A DNA stretch of 64,000 nt from Pseudomonas alkylphenolica (GTDB lineage: Bacteria > Pseudomonadota > Gammaproteobacteria > Pseudomonadales > Pseudomonadaceae): the NCBI RefSeq assembly GCF_000746525.1, contig NZ_CP009048.1:3341501-3405500 (forward strand), written 5' to 3'. This document shows positions 34,856 to 42,859 of this stretch, piece by piece. A program made the position numbers and the translations under genes. The notes below the pieces were generated by a model. That model saw only the letters and a program-made list of their open reading frames with translations, searched no databases and was not told the DNA's origin. Position 1 is the first letter of the stretch. The number at the start of each line of letters is the position of its first letter.

Positions 34856-35136
34856 TTTTTTGGATCAACTCTATGAGCAGCTTTCCATTCTTCAAATCTT
34901 ATCCATTTATCATGGTTATCTCGTTTTTCTGGATCAGAGAGAACCTCATATGCTTCATTGAGATGTAGCATAATTTTAGCTGCTTGCGGATCGGGGTTAC
35001 GATCAGGGTGGTATTTCTGTGTTAACGACTTGTAAGCTGCACGTATAACCTCTGGAGGGGCGTCCCGTGAAACTTTTAAGTTATCGTAATGGGTGCGGAT
35101 TTTCATTGGCATATCCGTTGCGTTCAATGCTGGCAT
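34747..35136 (-). CDS. J-domain (DnaJ-like) protein, short form
   Basis: 129 residues. The J-domain covers about residues 14-75, with the HPD tripeptide in QKYHPDRNPD; J-domains stimulate Hsp70 ATPase. After HRVDPKKN comes (SH)10, then KHRPLQISGGKKSR. The codons CCA AAA AAG at 34863-34855 contain the heptamer A AAA AAG; a -1 shift there gives a 373-residue membrane-anchored form. Starts at 35112 or 35106 (MKIRTHYDNL) are equally possible. The neighbours are small unknown genes and the relaxase operon. Confidence 0.75.
   Translation of the reverse strand: MPALNATDMPMKIRTHYDNLKVSRDAPPEVIRAAYKSLTQKYHPDRNPDPQAAKIMLHLNEAYEVLSDPEKRDNHDKWIRFEEWKAAHRVDPKKNSHSHSHSHSHSHSHSHSHSHKHRPLQISGGKKSR
34791..34850. 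repeat. ten tandem TGTGGC hexamers in the J-domain gene
   Basis: TGTGGC repeated ten times on the plus strand. On the coding strand it encodes (Ser-His)10 in the zero frame and (Gln-Pro)10 in the -1 frame. Because the unit is 6 bp, changes in copy number alter the length of both tails but never the frame. Confidence 0.9.
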
Positions 35137-35209
35137 TCTACCATTGAGATGCCATCAATCCAAGAATGGCGTTGAAGGGGATAGAGGCTATAAAGCCGCT
35201 ACATTGCGG

Positions 35210-35653
35210 CTATTGATAGGGGTCGTAAGGGTCTCGGAATGGGCTTGGGGGCTTAGGTTTTAAAAATCTTCTCCTTCTGGCTTGTTTGGCTTGCTCGGCT
35301 TCTTCTTTGTCAAATTCTATTATTTGCGTGTTGGTGAACTTGTCGGATACGAATAGCTGAGCTTTCTCTTTAAATCCAAATGCAACCTTGTTGGGGTCTA
35401 GTCCTTTCTCTTCAAGCTGTTGTTTTACAGACCATAGATAGTCGTGTCGCTTTTCTTTTCCCATGTATTTAGCGGTTTGTAAGATGTTTTCTTTCATTTC
35501 TTGATACAGGGTGTCGGTGTCCTCGTGCATTCGTTTGGCGAGTAGTACCTTATCCACCTTTACATCAAACTTATGGATTAGTGGTTCTAGTTTTTCGTCA
35601 AGTATCGTTATAGCTTGCTTAATTCTTTTGTGCTTTGCGGATTCGGCGGTCAC
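35210..35653 (-). CDS. probable mobilization accessory protein
   Basis: 147 residues, highly charged and helical (about residues 5-60 coiled-coil-like), ending in a basic-proline tail (RRRRFLKPKPPSPFRDPYDP). It starts 18 bp after the relaxase stop, so it is in the same operon. Size, charge and position suit an auxiliary DNA- or relaxase-binding protein, but no family is recognised. Confidence 0.6.
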   Translation of the reverse strand: MTAESAKHKRIKQAITILDEKLEPLIHKFDVKVDKVLLAKRMHEDTDTLYQEMKENILQTAKYMGKEKRHDYLWSVKQQLEEKGLDPNKVAFGFKEKAQLFVSDKFTNTQIIEFDKEEAEQAKQARRRRFLKPKPPSPFRDPYDPYQ

Positions 35654-35670
35654 TTTTTCTTTTAAGTTAT

Positions 35671-37047
35671 TTAGATTTTTTGTAATTTATCTTTTTCTTC
35701 TTTGAAGTTTTTGCCTAACTCAACTTTTTTATTTTGTAGCTGTGTAATGTCTTGCTGAATATCTATTCGTTTTTGCGTTAGGGTGCTAAGGGTTGTCGTG
35801 TTTTCTTTGATTTTGCTGTCAAACTGGGCGAGCCTTTTGCTCCAATGTGTTTCGGCCTTTTCAATCTTCATTTGTAAATTAAGGCTGATTTGTTTCCCTT
35901 GGCGTATTTCTTGGTCAATCGTGCCTTTTGTTTGTTGCTTGTTCTCGATTTCTATTGAGACTTCCTCAAGTTTATTTTGTTTATCATCAAGTTGCTCTTG
36001 TCGCATTGTATAAAGGTTAAATACCCTATCTTCTTTGGCTTTCTTACTTTCAAGCCTGATTTTCTTTCTAAGTTCAAGGTTTTCTTGGGTTTTTTCCACT
36101 CTATTAGCTACAAGTGGAATACTTTCAGTTTTGAATTTTTTATTTATGTGCTTGTAAAATAGCTCCTGTAACGCTTCGCCTATTATTTGGCTCTCCTGAT
36201 AGGTCTGTTGCTTGGTGTTTACAGGCGTGTAATCCTTGAAAAATTCAACATGTTTAATGACTTTATTGGCAAGCACCGCTTGCTGTTCTGTCAGGTCATA
36301 TTCCCCGGTTCTTTTGTTTTTACAGTCGATAAAAATATGAGGGTGGTCGCCAACCTTCTTTTTACCTCCCTCTAATTCATCGCCGTGGTAAACTGTCAAT
36401 AGGACGTTATAGTCGGGAAAATATTTGGCGTAGAAGTCCTGAATTGCAGAAACGTAAAACTTAGCCGGTAGGTCTACTTGGTTGTGCATGGGGAATTTAA
36501 AGAAAGCCTCTTGGATAACTGTTTTACGGCCATCCAGCGGTTTTTCTGCTTGGGTGATAGTGTTGTGTAGGTCTATGTAGTTTTGGACGCTTTTGAGCTT
36601 CTGGGCCTTCCTGCTGACCTCGAAGGCTTCAAAATCTTCTTTGACCTGTTCGCCGTCGATGTAATCGCCACGCTCGATCAGATCATCAAGGTAGGCAGCT
36701 ATGGGTTGGCCTGCCTCATCTTTAATGATTTTCTTTATTTTGTATTTATATTTGCCTTTAGTTTCTACGTCTTCTTTTCTCTGCTCTTTGCTTCTATTGA
36801 CCAGATGAAAGGGTGTTAGCGTGTCTTTAATGAATGACAAGGCGGACGCCTCATTCATCGAGACGCGATTTCCGTTAATTATGAATATGTTGTTATGGGA
36901 TAGGTCTTCGTCCCATTGTATTTTCTTTTCTTCTTTGCTGTGAACACGCAAGGAATGCTTTAAGGATTTCCTTAGTTTCCTGACGGTGGAGACTGAAAAG
37001 TTAAGTCTCTTATATAGCATGGTTGTGTTTTTGATTTCATTGCTCAT
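35671..37047 (-). CDS. mobV: MobV/Pre-like relaxase
   Basis: 458 residues. N-terminal motif HSLRVHSKEEKKIQWDED then SHNNI recalls MobV motif I (H-R and N-D spacing); YHGDELEGG followed by DHPHIFIDCKN recalls the HxDE...PHxH metal-binding motif III. The last 130 residues are a long coiled coil (QEQLDDKQNKLEEVSIEIEN). MobV relaxases nick oriT and attach to DNA for transfer through a helper T4SS. The catalytic Tyr/His assignment is uncertain. Its oriT is expected directly upstream, where strong hairpins lie at 37119-37189. Confidence 0.72.
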   Translation of the reverse strand: MSNEIKNTTMLYKRLNFSVSTVRKLRKSLKHSLRVHSKEEKKIQWDEDLSHNNIFIINGNRVSMNEASALSFIKDTLTPFHLVNRSKEQRKEDVETKGKYKYKIKKIIKDEAGQPIAAYLDDLIERGDYIDGEQVKEDFEAFEVSRKAQKLKSVQNYIDLHNTITQAEKPLDGRKTVIQEAFFKFPMHNQVDLPAKFYVSAIQDFYAKYFPDYNVLLTVYHGDELEGGKKKVGDHPHIFIDCKNKRTGEYDLTEQQAVLANKVIKHVEFFKDYTPVNTKQQTYQESQIIGEALQELFYKHINKKFKTESIPLVANRVEKTQENLELRKKIRLESKKAKEDRVFNLYTMRQEQLDDKQNKLEEVSIEIENKQQTKGTIDQEIRQGKQISLNLQMKIEKAETHWSKRLAQFDSKIKENTTTLSTLTQKRIDIQQDITQLQNKKVELGKNFKEEKDKLQKI

Positions 37048-37118
37048 TTAACCCTCAGTAGTTATTGTTTTTTTACTCCTAAATTTCAGCGAGATGCTTT
37101 TGCTTTGCTCTTGGGTAT

Positions 37119-37189
37119 CCAAAGGGGCACCCTTTGGCCCGACGTTACCACTTCTCATCTTTTGCGAAGCAAAAGTGTGAAGTTGTAAC
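37119..37189 (-). other. oriT candidate: two strong hairpins upstream of the relaxase
   Basis: Hairpin 1: CCAAAGGG (37119-37126) and CCCTTTGG (37130-37137). Hairpin 2 spans 37144-37189: outer GTTAC/GTAAC, middle ACTTC/GAAGT, inner CTTTTGC/GCAAAAG around GAA. MobV oriTs are marked by such inverted repeats next to the nic site. The following 37200-37544 is gene-free and has GT-rich repeats (GGCGTGTGC twice). Confidence 0.5.
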
Positions 37190-37199
37190 CAAAGGGTTG

Positions 37200-37544
37200 A
37201 TAAATGCTTCATATCGCTTTGCTCATTGCCCTTATTTATAATTTACCATAGATTAAATTTTGATCAAATGTGTGGGCTGTTTGTGCTTGCGTATGCGTGC
37301 GTGCGGTGTAGTAATCTTTATTATTGTTATCTAATATATTTGATATCTATATATTGATAACTAAAGACGCAGGCGTGTGCGTGCGTAGACATGAGGCGTG
37401 TGCAGGGGCGTGCATTATGCGAGGCGATTTGTGGAAAAAGGGTGGCGTTTTTAAGAAAGTCAAAAGCTGTTCTGGTGGTTTTGGAGCTTTTCTTTTAATG
37501 TGTAACCCCCCCTCCAACAACGAAAGTTTTAGAGGGGTCAAGAG
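37200..37544. other. gene-free region between oriT candidate and recombinase gene
   Basis: No supported gene. There are GT-rich runs with GCGTGCGTG-like units and two copies of GGCGTGTGC near 37372-37400. It separates the divergent relaxase and the end of the recombinase gene. Frames here lack ribosome sites and look random. Confidence 0.4.
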
Positions 37545-38897
37545 CTACTTGATGACGTGCGACAAGTCTGGTAGGCCAAATTTATTTAAAGGGTCTTTGG
37601 TTGAATAAAAAAACTCATGCGTATAGAGGTTGCCTTTTTCATTTTTTATTTTTACATCTAACCCGACTGCTATTGGCTCTTTGTAGTATTTGACTTCAAA
37701 AATAATACCTCTGTTGATGAAGAATGTATTAAGTTTTAATCGCCCTTCTTCTGTCTCGTAGAGAGAAAGGATATCTTGATAGGTGGTTATTTCTAGATTT
37801 TCCGATTCGATATTTAACTGACCCTCGATACTTTGGATTTCGCGTTCGAGGTCCGTAATTTTAGCTTCACTATCTGCTATGCGTTTGATAAAGGTTTTAG
37901 GAATTACGCCATCGAACTGAGCAAGGGAAGCGTCTAACATTTCCAATGTGTGTTTTTCGGTGTTTAATTTTGCTTTTTTTGCTCTTATTTCTTCTTTTGG
38001 TGCGGAAGTGTCACGAACAGAAAAGAAGCGACTGAATGCGTCGTTTACTGTGTCCATTTGTTTGTATTGCTCTTGGTTAAACCAAGTGAATACCTTTCGT
38101 TTCTCGTGTGTTCGTTCGTCAATGTAACGGTTTTCTGATATTTTTTTGATAAAAGCAAGGAATGCTCCGAATACAAGTTCAAAGCGGATTCGGTTATCGC
38201 ATTCACATACACGCTCGGCTCTGTTGGAGCAAACAAGGTAGGCGTAACGTTTTTTTTCTGCTCCTAGTCCTTGAAGGTTGAACAACATCCCAACCTTGTG
38301 TTCTTCGCACTGTATGCAGTGCCTGAAAATGTTGTAGTTGTTTGGTGACCTTCTGCCGTTTTTTCTCTCATTAAAGCGGTTTCTAATGGCCGTAACGGCT
38401 GCATCGAACTCGCTTTCTTCTATTAGTTTTGGAAAGTAGCCGGGAACATAACGGTCAAATGTCTTTGTTCCATCTTCGTTACGCCTTCTGAGGCACAAAA
38501 CGCCGATGGGGCTTTTACTTTTGATAAGTTCGTCAATGTGCTTTCTAGTCCATCGTCGTTTTGAATACTGGTTGACCCGCTTGATGCTTTCCAATATTCC
38601 CATGTGTTTGAGCTGGTCAAAAATTCTGCGAATTTCTTGGGCTTCGTCTTCTACGATTGCGAAGGCTTGGGTTTTTTCGTCGTAACGAAAGCCGTAGGGG
38701 CATTGTTTACGGATGATGGTCGTTTCGGCGGCGTCTCGTTTTTTAAGCCATGAGGATTTGAGGCGTTTGCTCTTCGTGTCGCTCTCTTCGTGTGCTCGTT
38801 TGGCGATGACACCCACAAGGATCAGCGTTTCGAGATCGCGGCTAGGATCGTCATAGGAATAGGTCTTGTCATCGAAGACTGTGTGGAGCCTGACGCC
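37545..38897 (-). CDS. large serine recombinase, C-terminal part (-1 frame)
   Basis: Entered by a -1 shift at the slippery site ending at 38897. It begins GVRLHTVFDDKTYSYDDPSR and continues through VGVIAKRAHEESD (end of the catalytic domain), a recombinase domain, a zinc-ribbon-like Cys block (HCIQCEEHKVG, later LVCSNRAERVCEC), a coiled coil and a tail. These are the domains of large serine recombinases such as phage or ICE integrases. No start codon in this frame would make a complete catalytic domain, so either frameshifting occurs or one A is missing from the record. Confidence 0.7.
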   Translation of the reverse strand, partial: GVRLHTVFDDKTYSYDDPSRDLETLILVGVIAKRAHEESDTKSKRLKSSWLKKRDAAETTIIRKQCPYGFRYDEKTQAFAIVEDEAQEIRRIFDQLKHMGILESIKRVNQYSKRRWTRKHIDELIKSKSPIGVLCLRRRNEDGTKTFDRYVPGYFPKLIEESEFDAAVTAIRNRFNERKNGRRSPNNYNIFRHCIQCEEHKVGMLFNLQGLGAEKKRYAYLVCSNRAERVCECDNRIRFELVFGAFLAFIKKISENRYIDERTHEKRKVFTWFNQEQYKQMDTVNDAFSRFFSVRDTSAPKEEIRAKKAKLNTEKHTLEMLDASLAQFDGVIPKTFIKRIADSEAKITDLEREIQSIEGQLNIESENLEITTYQDILSLYETEEGRLKLNTFFINRGIIFEVKYYKEPIAVGLDVKIKNEKGNLYTHEFFYSTKDPLNKFGLPDLSHVIK

Positions 38898-39217
38898 TTT
38901 TTTAGGATCGACTGTATAAGATCAACGGAATCGGTGAGTTTCTGCCGGGTTAGTCGGTCGATGGATTCAACAATGATGTAATCGCCTTGCCCAATCTCTC
39001 CGTTGGCTACTCTGTCCAGCAGGCCTTTAAGCTGGCCTGTGCGAGCGTTGGCACCTCGGAACGCACTTACACCCTTGTCTATGACTGTTTCGACTACCGG
39101 GACGCCTGTGGTCTCTGTGAATGCTTGCAGCGGTGTGATCTGACGGCTGTGGCTGTCTCGGCCTTCTTCGCCTTGTTCGGCGGTTGACCAACGGACGTAG
39201 GCGTATGCCTTGGACAT
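38822..39217 (-). CDS. large serine recombinase, N-terminal part (zero frame)
   Basis: 131 residues. Resolvase-type catalytic domain: AYVRWSTAEQ with the nucleophile Ser 11, IDKGVSAFRGANAR and ESIDRLTR with the catalytic Arg region. After ILKK the zero frame diverges into an unrelated tail. The codons CTA AAA AAG at 38905-38897 contain A AAA AAG; a -1 shift there gives a continuous 557-residue protein with 37545-38897. Its start is 54 bp from the right attachment site, as expected for an integrase gene. The 131-residue form lacks most of the fold and could be inactive or inhibitory. Confidence 0.75.
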   Translation of the reverse strand: MSKAYAYVRWSTAEQGEEGRDSHSRQITPLQAFTETTGVPVVETVIDKGVSAFRGANARTGQLKGLLDRVANGEIGQGDYIIVESIDRLTRQKLTDSVDLIQSILKKASGSTQSSMTRPIPMTILAAISKR

Positions 39218-39249
39218 GATGACGGCTCCGGGTAGGTTCTCGATGTAGT

Positions 39250-39276
39250 TTATTAGAAAATACCCGTCCGTTGTTC
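39250..39276. other. attR of the integrated element
   Basis: TTATTAGAAAA (39250-39260), 10 bp, then core TTGTTC (39271-39276), after which the radC frame resumes with CAAGGCACT. With the left end it rebuilds an attP of about 49 bp with 11-bp inverted arms, and an attB with GCCTT/AAGGC arms. Confidence 0.7.
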
Positions 39277-39366
39277 CAAGGCACTATCGACAGCGCCAGC
39301 GTCTATCCACGGGTGGTGCTCAAGCGCTGCCTGGACCATAACGCCGCCGCTCTGGTGCTTTGTCAT
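39271..39366 (+). pseudogene. radC: radC, middle part
   Basis: TTG TTC CAA GGC ACT and following codons encode [20 protein letters not shown], then [12 protein letters not shown], the central part of the JAB/MPN domain up to the start of its HNH-like metal motif (HxHPSG). The frame then runs into the RIT element after CAT 39364-39366. The metal-binding residues are split from the rest. Confidence 0.9.
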
Positions 39367-39386
39367 TTTGTGGCGCGCCACAAAAT
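39365..39386. repeat. perfect 22-bp palindrome at the left side of the RIT insertion
   Basis: Inverted halves meet at 39375/39376; the core is TTGTGGCG-CGCCACAA. It lies between the interrupted radC and the 68-bp terminal inverted repeat at 39392. It has no counterpart at the other end of the element, so it may come from recombination during insertion or mark the true boundary. Confidence 0.6.
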
Positions 39387-39589
39387 GGACCTTATGTGCC
39401 CCGTTTTCTTATGTGTCCGAAGGCGGCGACACCGGCGTAGATCAAGGATTTCGGCCCAGTCGCAGGAGACATAACGGGCGAGCCGCCAAGATGGCGAATC
39501 CCCGCCCGATCGGCAGATGGATGGTTGTTGTGAGGCTGGACGATCACGCGAAGCGAAAGCAGGTCGTCCAGCCCAGCCGCGGGTCGTGA

Positions 39590-40606
39590 CTACAAGGACG
39601 ACAGCCAGGCCAGCATTGCGGCATCGTCCTGCCACGCGGGTTTGCGCGAGCGTCCCCGGCTTGCAGCGACGGGCTCGCACAGCTCCAGAGCATCGGTCTT
39701 CATGCGGATGGTGATCTCGGCATACCGGTTGGTCGTCTCCAGCCTGACGTGCCCCAGCCAGCCCCGAATGACATTCACCTCGACGCCAGCTTCGAGCAGA
39801 TGAACCGCGGTGGTATGCCGAAACACATGCGGCGTGACCCGGACCTGCGAAAAGGGCTTGGCCGAGGCCTCCCAGGCCTGCGCAAGGTGACGGATGCGCT
39901 TGTAGATACCGAAGCGGGTCATCGGCGCTCCGCCGATCCCGACGAACACCGGCTCGGCGGGCCCCAAGGAGGCGGCGCGTTCGTCCAGCAAGGCTTGCAA
40001 GGCCTTCGCTGTCTGGCTCCACAAGGGGCAGGTCCGCCACTTCAAGCCTTTGCCCAGCAATCGAACCTGGGCGGGCGACTGCAAATCGAGCTGGCCGACC
40101 GTCAACTGGGCTACTTCGGAGACCCGTGCCCCCGTGTTGTACAGCAGCATCAAGAGCGCGCGATCGCGTATCGAAAGCCTGTCCTGAGCGGGAATGCTGG
40201 CGAACAAGGCTTCGACTTCATCGCGTGCCAGGAACTTCATCTCCGGCAGAGGGCAGCGCTTCATCGGAATGGCCGCGACCTTTGCGCAGGACGGTAGCAT
40301 CTCGGGGACTGTGCGGCCGATGTACTCGTAGAGCGCGTGCAGCGCCGCCAGGCGCTGGTTGCGCGTGCTGATGGCGTTGCCACGTTCGACCTCCATGTTG
40401 CGCAGGAAAGCTAGCACCGCGTGGTAGTCCAGATGTTCCAGCTCCAGTTCGCTTACGCCCCGGTGATGCACTCCGGCGACGAAGACCAGAAACAGGCGCA
40501 GGCTGTCGCGGTAACTGCGGATAGTGCTGGGCTGCAAGCCCTTGTGCCGGGGAAGGTAGTCTAGGATGTAGCCATGGATGACCGATGAAAAACTCTGGAG
40601 TTTCAT
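39590..40606 (-). CDS. ritC: RIT tyrosine recombinase C
   Basis: 338 residues, intact. N-terminal SAM-like core-binding domain; catalytic domain with GARVSEVAQL (Arg), PHVFRHTTAVHLLEAG (His-x-x-Arg) and WLGHVRLETTNRYAE (His, then nucleophile Tyr). Last gene of the trio; its ATG overlaps the restored ritB stop. RIT elements need all three recombinases together, so this one alone may not be enough for movement. Confidence 0.88.
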   Translation of the reverse strand: MKLQSFSSVIHGYILDYLPRHKGLQPSTIRSYRDSLRLFLVFVAGVHHRGVSELELEHLDYHAVLAFLRNMEVERGNAISTRNQRLAALHALYEYIGRTVPEMLPSCAKVAAIPMKRCPLPEMKFLARDEVEALFASIPAQDRLSIRDRALLMLLYNTGARVSEVAQLTVGQLDLQSPAQVRLLGKGLKWRTCPLWSQTAKALQALLDERAASLGPAEPVFVGIGGAPMTRFGIYKRIRHLAQAWEASAKPFSQVRVTPHVFRHTTAVHLLEAGVEVNVIRGWLGHVRLETTNRYAEITIRMKTDALELCEPVAASRGRSRKPAWQDDAAMLAWLSSL

Positions 40607-41594
40607 GGTGCCACCTCTTCGCCAAGCAAGGGTGCAAAGGCCTCGAAGCGCTGGTTGGCAGCACTGAGCAGGTCACTGGTGATGGTCAGGTACACGGCCG
40701 TGCTGGCTGGGTTGAGGTGCCCGAGGAAGGTCGCAGGTGATGCAGGCGATCGGCAGGCGCAATTCCCTGGCGATACCACCTCAGCAGCGTTCGGACTGCA
40801 AACGAATGACGCAGTCCGTGGACATGCGGTCCGAAGACGCCGGCCGGGACATCCAGAGCCAATTGCGGCAGGAGGTCATCGCGGAACGTATTGCGGATGC
40901 TGTTCGTGCTGATGGGATCTCGTCCATTCCAGGAGAACAGGAAGCAGGCACCCGCGCAGGCATAACCTCGGGCCTCGCGTAGGACCAAATAGCCGCGCAG
41001 CCTGGCGGCCAGCTTGGGGCCGAATGGCACCAGCCTGTCCTTGCCAAACTTGGTGTTTCGGATCTCCAGGACTTCGCGCTCCGGGTCCACATCGCCCCAT
41101 TGCAGGCGGGCTACCTCGCTAACCCGAAGGCCGAGACCGGCCAGCAAGGCGAAGATCATCTCGTAGGTGGCGCCCCGCAGCGGCGCGCGCGAGTTGTCCT
41201 GCAATGCCTTGGCATGGGCCAGCAGTTGCCGGATGGCCTCGGGCGGGAACAGGAAAGGCAACCGCCGGGCCGTCTGCGGCTGCGCTTTGGCTTGTACAGG
41301 GGACGCCGCGAGCAGCTGCTGGCTGACGATCCAGTCGAACAGTCGTCGCACATGGCTCAGCAAGTTGTTGTAGCTGCGTGGGTTGGTGCGATGGCGGGAG
41401 ACTAGGAAGGCCTGCAGGCATCCGGCATCGATCGCCTCAATGCTGTCGATGCCTTGTTCATCCAGGAACCGGTCGAGCAGACGCAGTTGGCGGTCTTCGT
41501 TGGCGAACTTGCATCCCATGGCCCGCTTGGCGCGCAAGTACTGTTCGATGTGAGATGCGAGGGGGCTGTGAAAGCCATTCCAGTGAGCAGTCAT
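40603..41594 (-). pseudogene. ritB: RIT tyrosine recombinase B, frameshifted
   Basis: The frame from ATG 41594 runs through GLRVSEVARL and HGLRHSFAVRTLL, then, at about 40735-40740, one G is missing (CTGCGACC where CTGGCGACC is expected). The correct continuation, ATFLGHLNPASTAVYLTIT, with the His and nucleophile Tyr, is in the -1 frame and ends at 40603, overlapping ritC by ATGA. As written the protein (302 residues) lacks the Tyr. Restored length would be about 330. Confidence 0.8.
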
Positions 41595-42859
41595 AACACG
41601 TCCTCCGCGGTTGCGATGACCAGTTCGCGCAGCTTGTGCAGCGCCACCTTGCCGTAGACCAATGTGGAAGCCGGGTTGTGGTGGCCAACATAGTCGCCGA
41701 TGACCTTGAAGGGGACATTGGCTTCGACGAGATGCTGTACACAGGCGTGGCGCAGGGTGTGCGATCCCGCTCGGGATACCTGGATGCCGGCGGCTCGCAG
41801 CCGAATGCCGACCATCGATGAAACCGTGGCGTGCTGCATGGGCGTGTAGGGCGACTTGACCGTGAGAAAAGCTTGGCGATGTACCACGTCGGTGCGTCGA
41901 ACCTGCAGATACTCAATGACCGCTTCGCCGGCTGTCGCCGAGAGTGGATAGCGAGTCGAGTTCCCGCCTTTGCGCATGGGAATACTGACCTGGGCGTGCT
42001 TCCAGTCGAGGTCGTCCAGGCAGAGGGCCGCGATCTCCCTGGCACGCAGCCCATAGCTGGCCAGCAGCACCAGAATGGCATAGTCGCGCTTGCCCAGATC
42101 CGAGCGCCGATCGATGCTGGCAAGCAGTCGCTTGACATCCTCCCAGCGAATGGCGCGAGGAATGGAGGCCTACCTGTAGCTGCGCCCGCGCGGCACACTG
42201 CGCACGAGATCCGTGACCACGATGCCCTCTCGGTGCAGATAGCGGAGAAAGACGCGCAAGGCCCCTGCGCTGTTGAGCATGCCGGATTTGTGTAGGTTTT
42301 TTGCGCGCTCGCTGAGGAAATCGGTGATGCAAGCAGGCGTCAGCCCGGCCAAGGCGATACCGGCTTGCGCTAGGTACGACTCGAATGGACGCAGCGTGTA
42401 GATGTAGTTGTGCAGCGTGGTACGGAGCAACCCCCTCTCCTCCACCAGAAAGGTGAAGAAGCCTGGGGCGGAGACGGAAAACGGCATGGCGGGCTTATTG
42501 CTCGGTCGCGTGTAACCGGACAAGGCCACGCACAACATCCGCTCCACAGGAATACGGCTATGCGCGACAACTGCCGCCCTGTCTTGGGCGTTCTTGCACC
42601 AGCCGCCATGTTCGGCCTTCCATCGCTCGACGAAAGGATCGACATGATCAGGAAGTTCCTGCAACTGCGTAGCGCCTCTTGCGATGGCGAAATTGTTGAA
42701 GTGCGCGAGCGCCCGGACATGCTGCCGAACCGTGGCATTGGACGTGTGCTGCTCGTCGAGCGACTGGACGTAACGCTCGATCTGCGGGCCCAGCCACAGG
42801 GCCTTGATGCGGTCAATCGCCTTGAACGACCGAAAGTGATGTTCCAACATGACAACCAC
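41591..42859 (-). pseudogene. ritA: RIT tyrosine recombinase A with an in-frame stop
   Basis: A TAG at 42172-42170 interrupts one continuous frame of 422 sense codons: RGRSYR, stop, ASIPRAIRWED. A Gln codon (CAG) would be the simplest ancestor. After the stop the catalytic domain follows: YGLRAREIAAL, SHTLRHACVQHLVEA, YVGHHNPASTLVYG. The upstream part is the DNA-binding region only. Its end overlaps ritB by 4 bp. An internal restart would give only the catalytic half. Confidence 0.8.

Larger units (their letters stand above)
30407..39276. mobile_element. integrative mobilizable element inserted in radC (about 8.86 kb)
   Basis: AT-rich block bounded by direct repeats TTGTTC (30407-30412 and 39271-39276). 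Joining the flanks restores the radC reading frame exactly (LFQGTIDSA). It carries its own Rep (32659-33585), MobV-like relaxase (35671-37047), J-domain membrane protein, several small genes of unknown role, and a large serine recombinase whose start is 54 bp from the right end. This combination fits a mobilizable, plasmid-like element that integrates with its own recombinase and uses a helper T4SS. Composition is clearly different from the surrounding ICE. Confidence 0.8.

Noticed and set aside
37324..37608. Plus-strand frame of 94 residues near the recombinase gene
   Set aside because: It is not preceded by a ribosome site, is built partly of GT-rich repeats, and runs into the end of the recombinase gene.
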